From Daphnia carinata (taxonomy: Eukaryota > Arthropoda > Branchiopoda > Diplostraca > Daphniidae): a DNA stretch of 64,000 nt. Positions 38,701-52,500 of the stretch are shown piece by piece. A program made the position numbers and the translations under genes. The stretch lies in the NCBI RefSeq assembly GCF_022539665.2, contig NC_081336.1:7478778-7542777 (forward strand), in the 5' to 3' direction. The notes below the pieces were generated by a model. It saw only the letters and a program-made list of their open reading frames with translations. It was not told where the DNA came from and did no database searches. How positions within the stretch are numbered: position 1 is the stretch's first letter; every line of letters starts with the position of its first letter.

Positions 38701-40550
38701 TATTACTAGTTTCGGTCCCTGCTTCATGTTCCCAACAATACCAAGTACCTCAATATCTAGACACTTTTATAGATTTCTTTCTCTCCTACTCTACCTTTCT
38801 AAGCGCCTCATTGAACACCAGATGAAAAGAAAGTAAATTGCATGGACCAACAACGAGCATAATAGAAATTAACATGACACTCAACATTGGCAACACTAGT
38901 TTTTTTTTAAGTGATGCAACTAATTAAGCTAAAAATGTAAATCCACACACAAACTACACATGCAAATGAGAAAGGATGTCGATAACAGGGATAGTTATAC
39001 TTACACGTTTGACTTCATCTCGTCATTCAAACGATCAGCATTCCAAGACACTCGGGTAGATTTTGTTCTTATTTCTCCGGTTACCATCCCACACTTCCTT
39101 GGCATCGCATAATTATCTTTCACGAGTCTGTTTTAAAAAGTTGTATCGATCTCACATCAGACAGCTCGTTGTTCTTATAATTACAGAAGATCGAATGTGT
39201 ATACTTCCCTATGCATTCACACCAATCAATGATCTTGATGTGATATAGTGTACGGTCTGGAGAGCGCTATAAAACATATATGGATCACGACGTTGTCCTT
39301 CTGATTAAGTAGGAGATTGTAATTGATTTTCAATGGAAATCGAATTAGACCGCATTGCGTTATGTATCTATTGATACAGATGTAGCGAAAGCTCTTTGGC
39401 TCCCGGGTGCTTCTATTTGCAGACCCCCCCCCCCTTTTCGCTTCGAGTGGTTCGCCTATAGAAAGGAGGTTTACGCAATCAAGCAAAACTCGATTGATTG
39501 ATTTACAAAACAGCCTTGCCCGTCAGCGCGTATCAGCCTTGCAATCGTTTACCAAAAATATGCACAATCATCTTATACCAAGACTAATCCATACCCACAT
39601 TTACAGTATACCCAATGACCGTCGTGAAAACCGAAGATTTCATCCTGATGGTATTGAAGAATAAAAGAAATTTTTTTTAAAATTCCCCTTATGAGGACCC
39701 AACCCCAATCAATAAGGAAATTGATTGATTTGCCCTGCAGAAGTTGACATTAAACGAGGGATAGCCAGAATTGTTTAGTACCATATCGAGACCAATGCCA
39801 TCAATTGCGCAAGTCGCAAACGATAGCGCCACCATCGACGTTCCAGCTACTAGTTTAGTCTTTTTCTCCTGAGATCTAACCATCCCAGGAGCTTCTGACG
39901 TCCCACACAGCCTCCCCCCTTTTATGCCACATTTTTGCCTCTGTGTGTGCGTGAAGCTTTGCTCTCTCTCTCTGTGTGTGTGTAGCGAGTGTGTGCGTGC
40001 GCCTCGTTCGTCCATGGCGGCGGCCATGGCGGCTGTTTCATCCGTTCCATACTGATGCCACCTGACGTGTCTACCCAGCATCCAGCAAAATTTTTCCATC
40101 AGTTGGTGCAACCTGTGTGTTTTCGTCCCAGATTGTGTTGACAACAGAACTCTTCAAGTGACCGACTAGAAAAAAGTACCGTACAAAAACAGTGAGTAGA
40201 AATCTTTACAAAGTTAATCGACTGCAAATGAAATTACGTACCGAGGAAGCCGAATGCTATCGTGCTCCTTCAGTGTAGAGTTCGCCCAATAGAACTCGGT
40301 CGGCCATTATTATTCTCTTTGGTTCAAGATACGGTCGTCGGCTCCTCCCCTCAGTGTTTTGAGCAGTGGGACCACATACGTCCACCTTTGTTGACCCCAA
40401 GATCAACGCCGAACAAGAGAAACCGGCCTGTTGAGCGTTTCCTACAACTAAAGGGGGGAGAATAGAAGAATACAACAAGACAATCCACGCACAAGACAAT
40501 AACAGACGACCAAAACAAGAGCGAGTGCAGGGTGGAAAAGCTCGGTCGAC
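32742..40550. other. 7.8 kb gene-poor spacer between divergent receptor genes
   Basis: It lies between the start regions of the alpha1-like (-) and alpha2-like (+) genes and must contain both promoters and upstream controls. I find no gene in it. A 90-codon frame at 33020-33292 (+) is the most protein-like but matches nothing I know. TATA-like sequences occur near 35508-35521 and 37471-37480. An alternating CT/TG tract spans about 39961-39983. Confidence 0.5.
40014..40055 (+). promoter_or_regulatory. Possible short upstream reading frame in alpha2-like 5' leader
   Basis: A 13-codon frame starting ATGGCGGCGGCCATGG ends in TGA. It precedes a donor-like site (AACA/GTGAGTAG) near 40192, so it may sit in a 5' UTR exon of the alpha2-like gene. 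No transcript evidence is available. Confidence 0.25.
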
Positions 40551-43500
40551 ATGTTGTTGGACAGACAGAGTTGCCGGACCGTTGTTGCCTTCAGCCAGTT
40601 GATAGTGACGACCCTGCTCGTTAGTGTGGCCGTCATCAGGCCATGTGCAGCCAATCCTGATGCCAAAAGACTCTACGATGATCTTTTGAGTCATTACAAT
40701 CGGCTTACTCGACCTGTCAGTAATAATAGCGAAGTCGTCACCGTCCGCCTTGGTCTCCATCTGTCACAGCTGATCGATTTGGTGAGTTTTCCTTTTTCCC
40801 AATTTCGCCGGAATTCCAAAGTCCTGCGAGTAGCACGAGCGAATACACACAGGACTGCACACTATTCGATATATAAAAACAAAAGAGTCAAACCACGTTG
40901 TTGTTCTACGTGACTTGGTTAGACATTCTGTCGGCATTTCTTTTTGCCAAGATGGCGACAGTTACCTTTCTCCTACGTTGTCATGGAGCTAGGGATAAAC
41001 CTGTTTTTGAAACGTTATGGATCGTTGGCCAAGGCGTGTGATAGTTTTGTTCTTTCTAGGGTAATCCCGTCAACTGTACGAGATTTCATTGTATATTCAT
41101 CACGGGAACCTTGGACGTTGACGGCAACGCTGCTTGTTCCTTCCTGGATAGTACGAGGATTGTAGACGTACGCAGACGAAGGAAAATCAATAAAATAAAA
41201 GGGGGGTAAAAAAAAAAAACGTTCCCTTTAGGAAAACGAATAAGTAACAAACAGAATACCAAAATTGCCAATTTGAAGACGTCTTTTCTTTCTGGTCGTG
41301 AAGGCTAAACTTGTTCGTCTTCCTTGAATTGGATGCTATAACAATGGGTGAAGACGTCAAGAACACGGGTAGAAAGCCTCCAAAGGAATATGTCTACATA
41401 ATACAACAGAAACAAGAAATAGTTAAAAAGAACTAAAATGGTCAAGGTCTATGCTGGACCGGCAGACATACAACGGCACTCGAATTAGCAAATTGAAAGA
41501 AAGGATTGAAGGTTTTCCTCACGACTTTGTCCCACCATTTACCACAAACCAAACGACCCCTACTTTGCGGAAATCGTTTTGTGGTAAAGCTTTTTCTCGA
41601 TTCAACAGTTTTCAATGTTCTTTCTGCGCACGGTATAAAAGGAATTGAAGGATCAGAATGAAAATATGAAAAAGGCAGACAGGAGAGGAAAAATCTGATT
41701 TCCTCGTGTCTTTCTTTTTTCAAGAGCGTAAACATCCCGAGGCTTTACGTACACACTATATTACATTTACTGCATAACATTTGAGAATCTCTTCTATCCT
41801 CTTGTCTAGTCAATCAACGCCAAATGTCTCCATAGAATGCCATCCTGGATCAACATTGATAAAGCAACCCCTCCCTTTCGCTCTATAAAAAAGATTCCAG
41901 TTGACTGGAACATTTGATATAACTCTCCTCTGTACATATAATATATAAACTTGCTGGTCTTGCTACTCTTTTAAAAGGAAACAGGGGACTTTGCGTGTGT
42001 ACGTTGGATCAACAATTGACCAGCTGGGATACTGTTTAGAAAAGGTTCGACCGCGGGCTATAGAGAAAGGCACAACAAAAACAACGTCAGCTTTATTTTT
42101 ACGACATCTCTGCGTTGTATATAGGATCCCTTCTGCAGGAAATGGACCCACAATCAAATGTTAGAAGGAAAATATAAAGTCCTGAACGTTACATTTTCAG
42201 CAAATAAAAATATTCTCCGTAATTTTAACTCCGCGTGTGGATGATTTCTATAGACTGCTCGTCGGCTGTGGTTGTTGCGTCATTCTTGGATTGGATTTTC
42301 AAGAAAAGTAACTATTTTATTTATCGACTTTGTCTCCTTTTATATAACCGAAATCGCCCCCCCCCCATGTATAGCTCCCGCTTGCTCAGCTCTTTCTAGC
42401 GCAATCAAACTCGAGTGCTTTTCCCTGTATAAACGTTCAAGCAAAAAGAAAAAAAAAGTACATTTCTTTTCTCGTCTTCAAGACTCCAATACCAATTGCT
42501 ATATAACGTCTCTATACAGTCAAAATAATATAGTGCGTATATCTCGAGAGCTCGTGAGTTCACTGCTGGGGATTCCTATTTCCTACATCAAGTCTATAGC
42601 CAAACTATTACAGCGAAAAAAAAAAAGGACGTTGCCACACAAACAGACGACGGGAAATTGGATTGCCGCTTCTGTTGCAGCCGCGTGTCGTGATGGACGA
42701 GCCCACTCTGTGTACATAAACATATAATTCTACTGGTGCTGAAATGAAAAGCGAAATCCAACAGAGGCACAAAACAGGATGACCTAAATAATATTAACAG
42801 CAGCAACAGACACAAACGACTGATAGGCCAATAACAATAAAGAGCCTACCCAACCCCACTTCCTCACGACAAAACAGCTTTAGCCACAGCAGCATCATCA
42901 CATGTGTAATAATTCATCACTAGGCTGCGCAAAAGCGATGATGGACCCAAAGATATGAGAACTGGGCGATGATGAATCCTAGCTGTTACGAAGGGATGGG
43001 GATTGTGTGGGGCTCTATACATACACAGAACGAATACAATTGGACGAAGCTCGTGAAAGGGGCATTTAATAAAAAAAAAGCACTGCTGCTGACATTTCGC
43101 CGACTCGCGAAAGAAAATGTTTTGTTGTTTAACGCTGCAATGTAAAGCGAAGTGTCATAAAACCCCAGGTTTTTATGGGTCTAGCTCATGTCCCCAGCCC
43201 AATAATTTTTTGTTGCGAGCTTATAGTCTTTTACTGAAAATCTATTAAATATTCACTAGAAGGAAGTGCTTAAACTTAAACACATTTGATGTCATGAATT
43301 CGATGTACACAACCATTCTCATACATGGACACTAAATGACAACCATTCACATCATTTGAGTTTCATGTTAGGTCATTTGAACAGAAAAAAATTAGCATTG
43401 AAACAAAAGCCTTTGATTAATGGCTAATGCTGAATGATAATTTTTGTTTCTTGTGCAGTTTCTGGCTGAAAGACAAGTAACAAGAGAAAAGTCAAGTTTA

Positions 43501-46500
43501 CTTGAAACCTTTTTCGTTCAGGGAAGAGATTCTACATGTTTGACTTTTAGATTAGCATAGAGATTGAAAAGCTGAAACAAGTAGTACCTTTTTGTCTTGG
43601 GGAAGCAACTGTTTAAATTATAAGAGCTCCTTCATTGCAAAAGATGGACAAAAGGCATGTTCCATAGCTTCCAATCAAATATGCAAAGAATTCCTGCAAC
43701 AACTTCAAAGTAGTCAACATTTAAGAAAATGATGTGAGGGTCAAATTAAAGGACACATTTGGCAGATCAAAGAAGCATTTCTCAAGATGTTTAGAGATAA
43801 AACACCTGTTGATACATAGACAAACACATGTTTCTATCTCTAAAAACGTTCCAGTCAAAAGTCACGAAAACAAAAATTTAATACCACTTACAAATAGGAT
43901 TGTTATATTTACGTAGAAGTACAACTTGCCTTAAAGGGGACGCATACTTCAATTCAAGTGTTGGGAGTGTTTGCCAGAGAGAAAAGTTTCACAAACTAGG
44001 TTCTCAAAACTATGGAACGAGCGAGCGCTCACTAATGAGAGATGACGCAAATCTCACACGTGTGTGAGAAAAGAAAGATTTTTCTAGAACGAAGTTACTG
44101 CTGATTTGGCATACAACATTGCCATAATTATAGAGCATCCCATTTAGAACGTGTTGAAAATCAAATCAGGCTTATATTTGCATTACGAGCATTTTTTTTT
44201 TCATGTCATTTTAAATTTTACAATCTTTTTTCTGTACAACGAACAATCCCCCATTATATTTCAATGGAGGTTAACTATTTAGGGTCCCGCCAACCACTTG
44301 GCAACAGCTTTGGTAGCCATCTTAATTCGTTAGATGAAAGGCTATCGTCATTAGGACAATTTACGGTCAAGCAGCGAGTCTGATACGTGAAGGCTGCTTG
44401 TGCAATCTAGGACAACATCAGCAATAATTACATCTTTACTAGGAGCTATTGTTAATCGTATTAACATTATTTTACTGGTTAGTACGTACCCTTTATGGTA
44501 TTTATCTTTGCACTGCGATTAAAATTTCTTCAGATTCGTAATTAAAAGTAAATTTATTCTTGCACCTGGACGAACTGCTGTATGTGAATTCTAAACTTGT
44601 CTTTGATAACTGCGTTGGCACTAGAAAAGCAAATTAATTGGTTTTGCCTTTAATTAGAAGATTGGTTCTAGAATAGTAGAACTGAGTTCAGTTCTTTGAA
44701 AATCAAAGACAATGTTCAACTTGTTTAATCACGTAACAATTTTGTATTAGTTTTAATTAGGAAAGTTGTTTTTGGTTCCAGCCGATGCCACCCTCATACG
44801 GTGTAGCATCAGCTGTTCATATAATTTTTGGCGCCATTTCTCACGTATTTTTCTCAGACTTGAAAAGTGCAATGACTTGACATCAGTTGGCCAAGAGATT
44901 TAGTTTATTGATTCGAAAATCTTTTCAAACAAGTTTACCCATTGCTCGAATTTATGTGTTTGGATGAACCCTGTGGACTAAAATCTCACGTCTATTACAT
45001 GCAATGGTTTTATGACCATGGCATTCCACTAGCGTTTTGTAAAGCAGGCACCAAGCCAGCAAGGCTCGAAAGAACGTTGTTTGAATTCCCCGATATTGCG
45101 AACTTTTTTTACGATGTGGATTGGAACTGGCGAAATCGTGACTCGAGTGTGATGTAATTCTTGCAAAAAAAGGGTGCCCGGGGTACATCTGTTAAGTTCA
45201 GGGTCAGTGCGTTTGTATAGAAGTGAGAACATTCAGTCACATCGTTGACGAGTTGCAACCGCCATTTTGTTGAAAGCGATGCAGAGAAAAGAAAGATAGG
45301 ACGTGCTGATGGGCTTAGGGGATTTAAAGTGCAAATGAAATTCGTTGGTACGTGCCATTATTGCAAAATCGTGAGTAACAATTAATTCGAATAAGCTAGG
45401 GTTAAATATACGTGACTAAAATAACAAAAGTTAAAAAAAAAAAAGAATCCTAGAAATTGTTGTAAAGTTGTATATGAGATTTTTCAGTTTCCAGCTTTCT
45501 TTAGAACGACATTTTTATTTATTGACTACTACTATGCGTGGCGATGCAGACGACATCCAAACTTGTAAAGAGTTGTCAACGTGCCTGCCACTGACACTTG
45601 CGAGTAAAATATGGCTAGGAAAAAAGCTGCTCAAAGGAACGCTATTTCGATGCATAACAGGTTATTGTATTTCCCTTGTGAGCACATGTCTTGATATTGA
45701 GCATTCAATCCAATGTATTTCACATGCACTTATTAAAATCAAATCTTTTCTTTATTCAAAACATGCAGGACCTGAAGAACCAAATTCTCACTACCAATGT
45801 TTGGGTTGAACATGTAAGTAAATACATATCTTATTCTTTGCTTCATGTTTAGTCAGCTTTGCAACATTTTTAGTTTAGATGTGTTTCATCTATTCAGAAA
45901 CTCCAACACTTTGTTGTTGTTTGCTGTGTGCTAGTCGAGGGAGTTCAGGTGGTCCATCTTTGTTGCCTCATGTAAATCAATCCATGATATTACAGGTCTT
46001 GCGATGGAGCTGAAAATGAAATTAAAGACATGTTGATTAAAAGGGAGATCTGCTTTGCACTTTCTTACATGTTTTGCTTAGGGTAGCTGTAGATTGCTCA
46101 GACTTGTGTCCTTTTTGTGGGGTTGGGGGAGGGAAATGGTCTTGACACAAATCTGAATGAAAGTGGAAAGCGAGGGGACAAAGAAAATAAAGGGGACGCG
46201 AATGGGTTAAGAAGGGATGTGTTATTATAACTCGGAAGGGTCGGAAAGGAAAGAAACGAGCCTATTCCCATTTCCTTTTTCTTTCTTTTACATTTGTTAT
46301 TTTAGACATTTAGCTGCTCCTCCCCTTACCACCCGAGCTTGTTACATCCGAAAAATAAAATGAGATGCCGTTGTCAAGTGGTGGAACATAGAAGAAGAAA
46401 AAAATATTATACTACACAAAGGATAAATATTTACATCATCTATTTTTTTCCCCGTTTTTAGACGACCCTAACATGCAGAAATAGCAAAGATAGATGTAGC

Positions 46501-49500
46501 AATGTAATATCAGATAGCATAGCAGCGAACCGGGGCATTGATAAATCAAGATGTACGATCCGGATGAAGCAAATTCCCGGTGGAAAAACGACGGGAAACA
46601 GGGAGAATAGGAAAACAAAACTTTGAAAAATAATGGCATAATGATGAGTTAAAAGAAAAAAAACATCGTAACTTATTCCAACACGATAAAAAAAATATTC
46701 TATAGGGTGGGTATCGACGTCATCCATCAAAATGGTAGGGAGGAGGTTTAGGGTAAAGTCGATGGAATTTTCTTGTTTTGATTTGATTATATAACGTATG
46801 TGCAACCCACCCTTCGTCTTTTTCCTTTTTCTATAGCTGAATTAACGACGTGCTTGATTAAGTTATGTGAGGTAGTTCTCCTTTGGTCCTGTTTCAAAGG
46901 AAATAGGGAAAGACTTGTTCGGCTTTAGAAAGTGAATCGATCTTTTTCAAACGAAGATTTCCAAATGTGATGCACCTATTCGCCCCCGAAAAGTACAAAA
47001 AAAAGGGTCTTGCAAATGCCAAAAGGAAAGAAAACTTAAAGGCCAAAAGGTTTCTTTTATCCCCCGTCTTTGTTGTCTGATACCGAACAAGTATTTTATG
47101 TAGATCTTTGAGGCGTGACTAAGTTTTTATGTTTTTGCCCTGTAGGCGTAATACATAGATACGCCCCAGTCGATATATCTAAAGTGGGTCCCCCTTTTCT
47201 TTCTTTTTACCCATAGTTTTCTGTAAAGTAAAGCGGCAGCTGCATTAGCCTTTGCAGCAGCTTCCAATTGGGATCAATAATGGCAAAGTGCTGGGCCGCC
47301 AAAAGGAAAATAAACCCTCCTATCCCCTCCGGAGTTCCCAGATATTTGCTGGGCGTAGTGCCGCACACGCTTGCTCGTTTATTTTTATTTGTATTATCAA
47401 AACACCCACACCACACACACACACACACACATATTCACCGTTTTCATATGGTATTTATGTATAAGACATTGCGCGAGATTCAACATCACTTAGTTTATGT
47501 TCTCTTTTCACTATCCAACTATTTACTTCTCCTCCTCCCTGGATTTTTTTTTCTAGGATAGGGAGGATGTAAAAATTTCTTTAGATGTTTCGAATAACAG
47601 ACGGGCTGCGTCAGCTTCGATCGACTGTTATTGACTTGGACAGCCTCAGGCAATTTGTGATTGATATTTCACGAAAAAAAAAACCCGCTATGCTTTTATT
47701 TTATTTTATTCGTTCAATGGAACAATTCGTGTTTTAAAGTATTTACAGCTTATTTCTTATGTTTAATCCTATTGATTTTTTGTTGTGTGTTTCAGGATTG
47801 GATGGATTCGAAATTGAATTGGGATCCGGACGAATATGGCGGTGTGGAGCAATTGATCGTCCCATCGGAACTCTTATGGCTACCAGATATTCTTCTCTAT
47901 AACAAGTAAATTTCATGTTTTGTTGAATGTACTGTTATTTATTTAAAGTTGCGAATCATAACCTGTCTCACAGAAAAATTCCAAAGAACGTTACAAATAC
48001 TGAAAGAATGATGTGAGTAGTATGTGACATGCTGTTATTGGTTTGTTTGATACAGCGCCGATGGAGAATACGTCGTGACTACCATGACCAAAGCGAAACT
48101 TCACTATGACGGCCGCGTCAAATGGTATACTCGAAACTTCACTTTTTTTTTTAAATTCTAATTTTATATTTTTGTATACCCCATTAATGAATTGGTTCTT
48201 TGCACTACATAGGAACCCTCCAGCTATTTTTAAATCCTATTGCGAAATTGACGTCGAGTGGTTCCCCTTTGACACGCAGACATGCTTCTTGAAGTTTGGT
48301 CCCTGGACTCACAACGGTCTACAGGTATAATAAAAAGAACCTCCATAGTGTGTCCGATATTCAATTGTTCATTCGATAACTACTAAACTTTTAGCGGGGG
48401 GTAGGGCGAGTGACAGTGTGTTGGGGTCGCATTCTCCCTACTGGCACTAACAAGTATTGCGGTTAATTGCAAGCCTCTTTTTTTCTTTGTCAAACAAAAG
48501 AAAAAGTTGTCAGAGAATTTTCTTTTTCAGATGGAAATGTGTTATCGTTAGGAGATGTGTAGTCGTGGAGGTCGAAGATGAGAAAATAGGCGATAAACTG
48601 GAAAGGCGGACGGGAGGTGTGTTGAATAGAGGAGCTAATGGGCCGGCTGCCACCAGGGAAATGATCGTTACACACACACACACACACACACACACTGGGA
48701 GAGAAGGCCTTTGCGGCATTCGCTTCACCACTCTGCTGGATAGTTCTCTATTACCAAGAAAAAAGGGGAGAGACATGGTGCCGCCTCTGCGTCTAGGCCT
48801 CTTTTTTTCTTCTTCCTAATTTCTAATCAACTATATAGTAGCAAAAGCTCGCGTCTTAAAAAGAACAACGTTCATTTTCTGTGGCCATAAGTGCTAAGCT
48901 AGCTAGACCTTTTCTTTGGCAAATCCAACACTTCCGCCTTTTTATTTTTTTTTGCCTTTCATCTTGTCAGATAGACTTCCCAATTTTTGTGTGTGTTATC
49001 TTTTTATTTTTTATCAGGGAGGGGTTAGTCTTCAAAGAAATGAAAAGATTCTTTTGGGTTCGTCATTCCGTATCCTCTATGTAGTTGTCCCACGTGTGTG
49101 TGTGTGTGTAAGTGTGTTGGAGCGCAGAAGAAGGACTTCTCTTTTACATGGCTGTCAGTTCTGATGGATCCGAGTTGGCTGGCGGCCCGAATATAACGAC
49201 GCTAGCGAAATTCGCGTTCTTCCTTTTTTTTTTTTTTTTTTGTTGTCACGTATTTGTTTGGTATGCGAGGGTAATAAAATGAGGATTGATATTTAAATAA
49301 TTTAGATATTAAGAATGACGTGCAACTAATTTTGATTTGCATCTCGTTTCCTTGGTTTTTTTGCATTTGGCCAAATGTCCATTAACAGTCCAATGTTTCT
49401 GACATTTTATTCAGATGGATTTGAGACACATCAACTCTTCCGACAATCTAGTGGAGATTGGAATCAACTTGAAGGACTACTACCCCAGCGTCGAATGGGA

Positions 49501-52500
49501 CATCATCAGCGTGCCGGCCGAACGTCACCAGAGATATTACGAATGCTGTCCCAACGAGTTTTATCCTGGTAAATTTTGACTTCACCTTTAAAAAATATAA
49601 GTAAACAAAACGAGAACTACACAGGGGGATTAAAGAATAAAGTACGTAAGTAAGAAAAGATATCCGGATGGGAGAGATCTGTTTGTGCCTACTCCTATAC
49701 AAAACGATCAGTCAAGATCACACGATCCGTGTGTTTTTCATGTCTTATCCGTTCGGTCCTGTCTCCCCCCTCTAAATGCACGTGATCCCCATCAAGTTTG
49801 AGTGCCTTTACTGGATTGGACAGTAACGAATGAGTTCTGGATGGGCACAAAAAAAAAAAAAGAAAACCGAAAACATGTCTACAAAACAAATAAATCATTG
49901 GCTCATTTTTGTTTCTCTATAGACATCTTCTTCAACATGACTCTGCGCCGGAAGACGCTGTTTTATACCGTCAACTTGATCATCCCGTGCGTCGGCATAT
50001 CGTGTCTCTCTATCCTGGTTTTCTACCTGCCGGCCGACTCTGGCGAGAAGGTGGCGCTCTGCATTTCCATCCTACTCTCGCAGACCATGTTCTTCTTGCT
50101 GATATCGGAGATCATCCCGTCCACGTCGCTGGCCGTCCCTTTGCTCGGCAAGTACCTCCTCTTCACCATGTTCCTGGTCGGCCTGTCCGTCCTCATCACC
50201 ATCGTCATCCTCAACATGCACTACCGCAAACCGTCCACGCACAAGATGGCGCCCTGGGTACGGCGCATCTTCATCCACCGGCTGCCAAAGATCCTCCTCA
50301 TGCGGGTGCCCAAGCGCGTCAACGAGGAAGTCGAGGAGCGCATGAAGGTCCGTAACATTTTCTTATTTAATTTTTGCGAGCGATAGATTGAGATAAGATA
50401 CAAAGGTTGATGTATAGGTTATATAGCCTGCAGCTATGATACCATACCACTTTTTTTTTTTTTTTTTTAGCACTTGGCCAGCTTGGGTATACATATATAT
50501 ATCATAGGGTTCTTTAGAGCGAGTTGACGACCCTCCTCGGCCAGTAAACGTGACATGAATAAATCAAGCTGGGCTGTTCGAGAATGCAGCCAAGCGCGGG
50601 GGGGGGGGGGACTATTTTTTTTTTCTTTCGATTTCTTTAAGGAGTGGGGCACGAAAAAGAAATGTGTATATACTGATTATATACTATACCGTAGGACGAT
50701 GTTTTTTAAAGAAGGATCAAGCGAAAAAGGGTTACAAGGGCGAGAGGGAGAAGAATGTGTGGTGAGCCGACAATAATAAGCGAAGAGCGTTGGCCCTCTT
50801 TTTCGGCTCGTGTATTTATATCATGTGAGCTGTGCTAAATTATTCGGTCGTGGATGGATGAGTCGATGGCTTCGAGATGACTAGCAGCAGGAATCGCAAT
50901 ATATGCGCACCAAATGAAGCGTGAAATGACAAGCAATATCTTCTCCGTGTTTAGCCTTTGGCGGTGCACCCTCGTCATTCACCCGAATTGGCGTTTTCTT
51001 TATCCTTTACGTTCATTTCTATTTATCTAACTTCGTCAATCTACTGTGTTCCGCTTTCTTTTCGATATTACATGTGTGTGCACGTCTGTCTTGTATGGTT
51101 ACCAACTATTGATATTTCTTCTATTGTTCGAAGCGGGGGGAACGTATAAGCCTTTTATCGCATCTATCGGCAACGTTGTGCACGGCAGAATCTCAGAAAC
51201 TCGGTAAAGCATATTTAGATGTAATGTATAGAAAAAGGGAGAGGGATCCGATGATTATGGCGGAAGAGAGGAATAGAAGATCGCTTTAGGCATCTATTTG
51301 TGTGTGTGTGTGGAACGTTTTCAAGGAGGGATCTGTTTTTGTTTGGGGAAAATAAAACAAAAAAATTGTTGAAGAGGTTCAAATAGATCGACTTTGGCAT
51401 CCGATAAGAGTTTGGGAGTCAAAACGAAAACATTCCTTCCGCCCTTCCGTTGAGTTATCCTTTCGGAAAAGCAGTACGGGAAAAAGATCTATTGATACTT
51501 TATTGAGAAGGGGGGGCAGAGAGTTTTTCTTATGGGCTCAATGTTTTGTTTTTTTAAATAATGGAGTAGCAGGAGGAAACAAAGAGCGTCAGGATGCAAC
51601 TTTAACTTGGATTTATGAGTTTGGTTTTTTTTTTTTTAATACTGTGATTATAGAATTTGAACGCCAATGAATTGAACAGTGTAGGTAAATGGGGGGATAC
51701 ATTTTTTTCTTTGTGTTTAAATGTTAAAAAAAATCTGTGTGCGAAAAATGTGGAATTTAATTGTGATTAAATGAAGTCCTGCGTAGATTCCAATCATTAG
51801 CCACGTCAGCGCTCTCAGATGTAAGACGCCCCGCGAAAAGAACCATCAAAGCCAATTGATATCCGTCTTCTTTTTGAAGTTGTTAACATAATACTAGTGA
51901 ACGTGAATTGATATCAGGGGACCAAGTAGAAGAGAATATTTTCTCTTACACACTGTTGACCATTTGCAGTCGACAGATCGATGTGTATACAGCTCGTTAT
52001 GGCCCATGTTTCGATTACAGAAGGCACGCAAGACGTGGGTGGGGTCTCTTTGATTTACAACAAAAGTCGTCATCGGTTCTATGCTGGTCTGCTGACTACG
52101 CTGTCATATTCGCAAATTGGCTAGTTATCATCGTTTGCTTCAATGTAACATGAAAAGTGTGAAGCAACTTGTTTTGCGCTATGAGCTTTCATTGTTCCAC
52201 ATGTCTGCACCCGAACTTGCGCTAACTTTTATGGCCATCATTTGTCCAAACTGTTGATCGATATCCTATTCTAAAATGTATCGATAACAACAAATGATGT
52301 TGAAAAATGCTGATGGACGTTAGATTTACGTTTTGATTGAATTGCAGTACATCGCCAATAGGCGATTAAATTCAAAGGATGGCAGGAGGTGGTCAAGGCG
52401 AGTCAACTACGGTTCGCAATTGCTTTGCGAAATCATCAACTTCAACAATCTTCCGCCGCCACCATCGCCTCCCCCTCCGCCTCCTCCACCACCGCCCGTT

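Noticed and set aside
39689-40144. 151-codon frame on the minus strand
   Set aside because: It runs through dinucleotide repeats, has His/Arg repeats, no domain and no splice context. It lies in the alpha2-like promoter region.
40257-40760. 167-codon frame antisense to the first exon of the alpha2-like gene
   Set aside because: The plus strand has a signal peptide and receptor N-terminus here; the antisense frame has no recognisable features.
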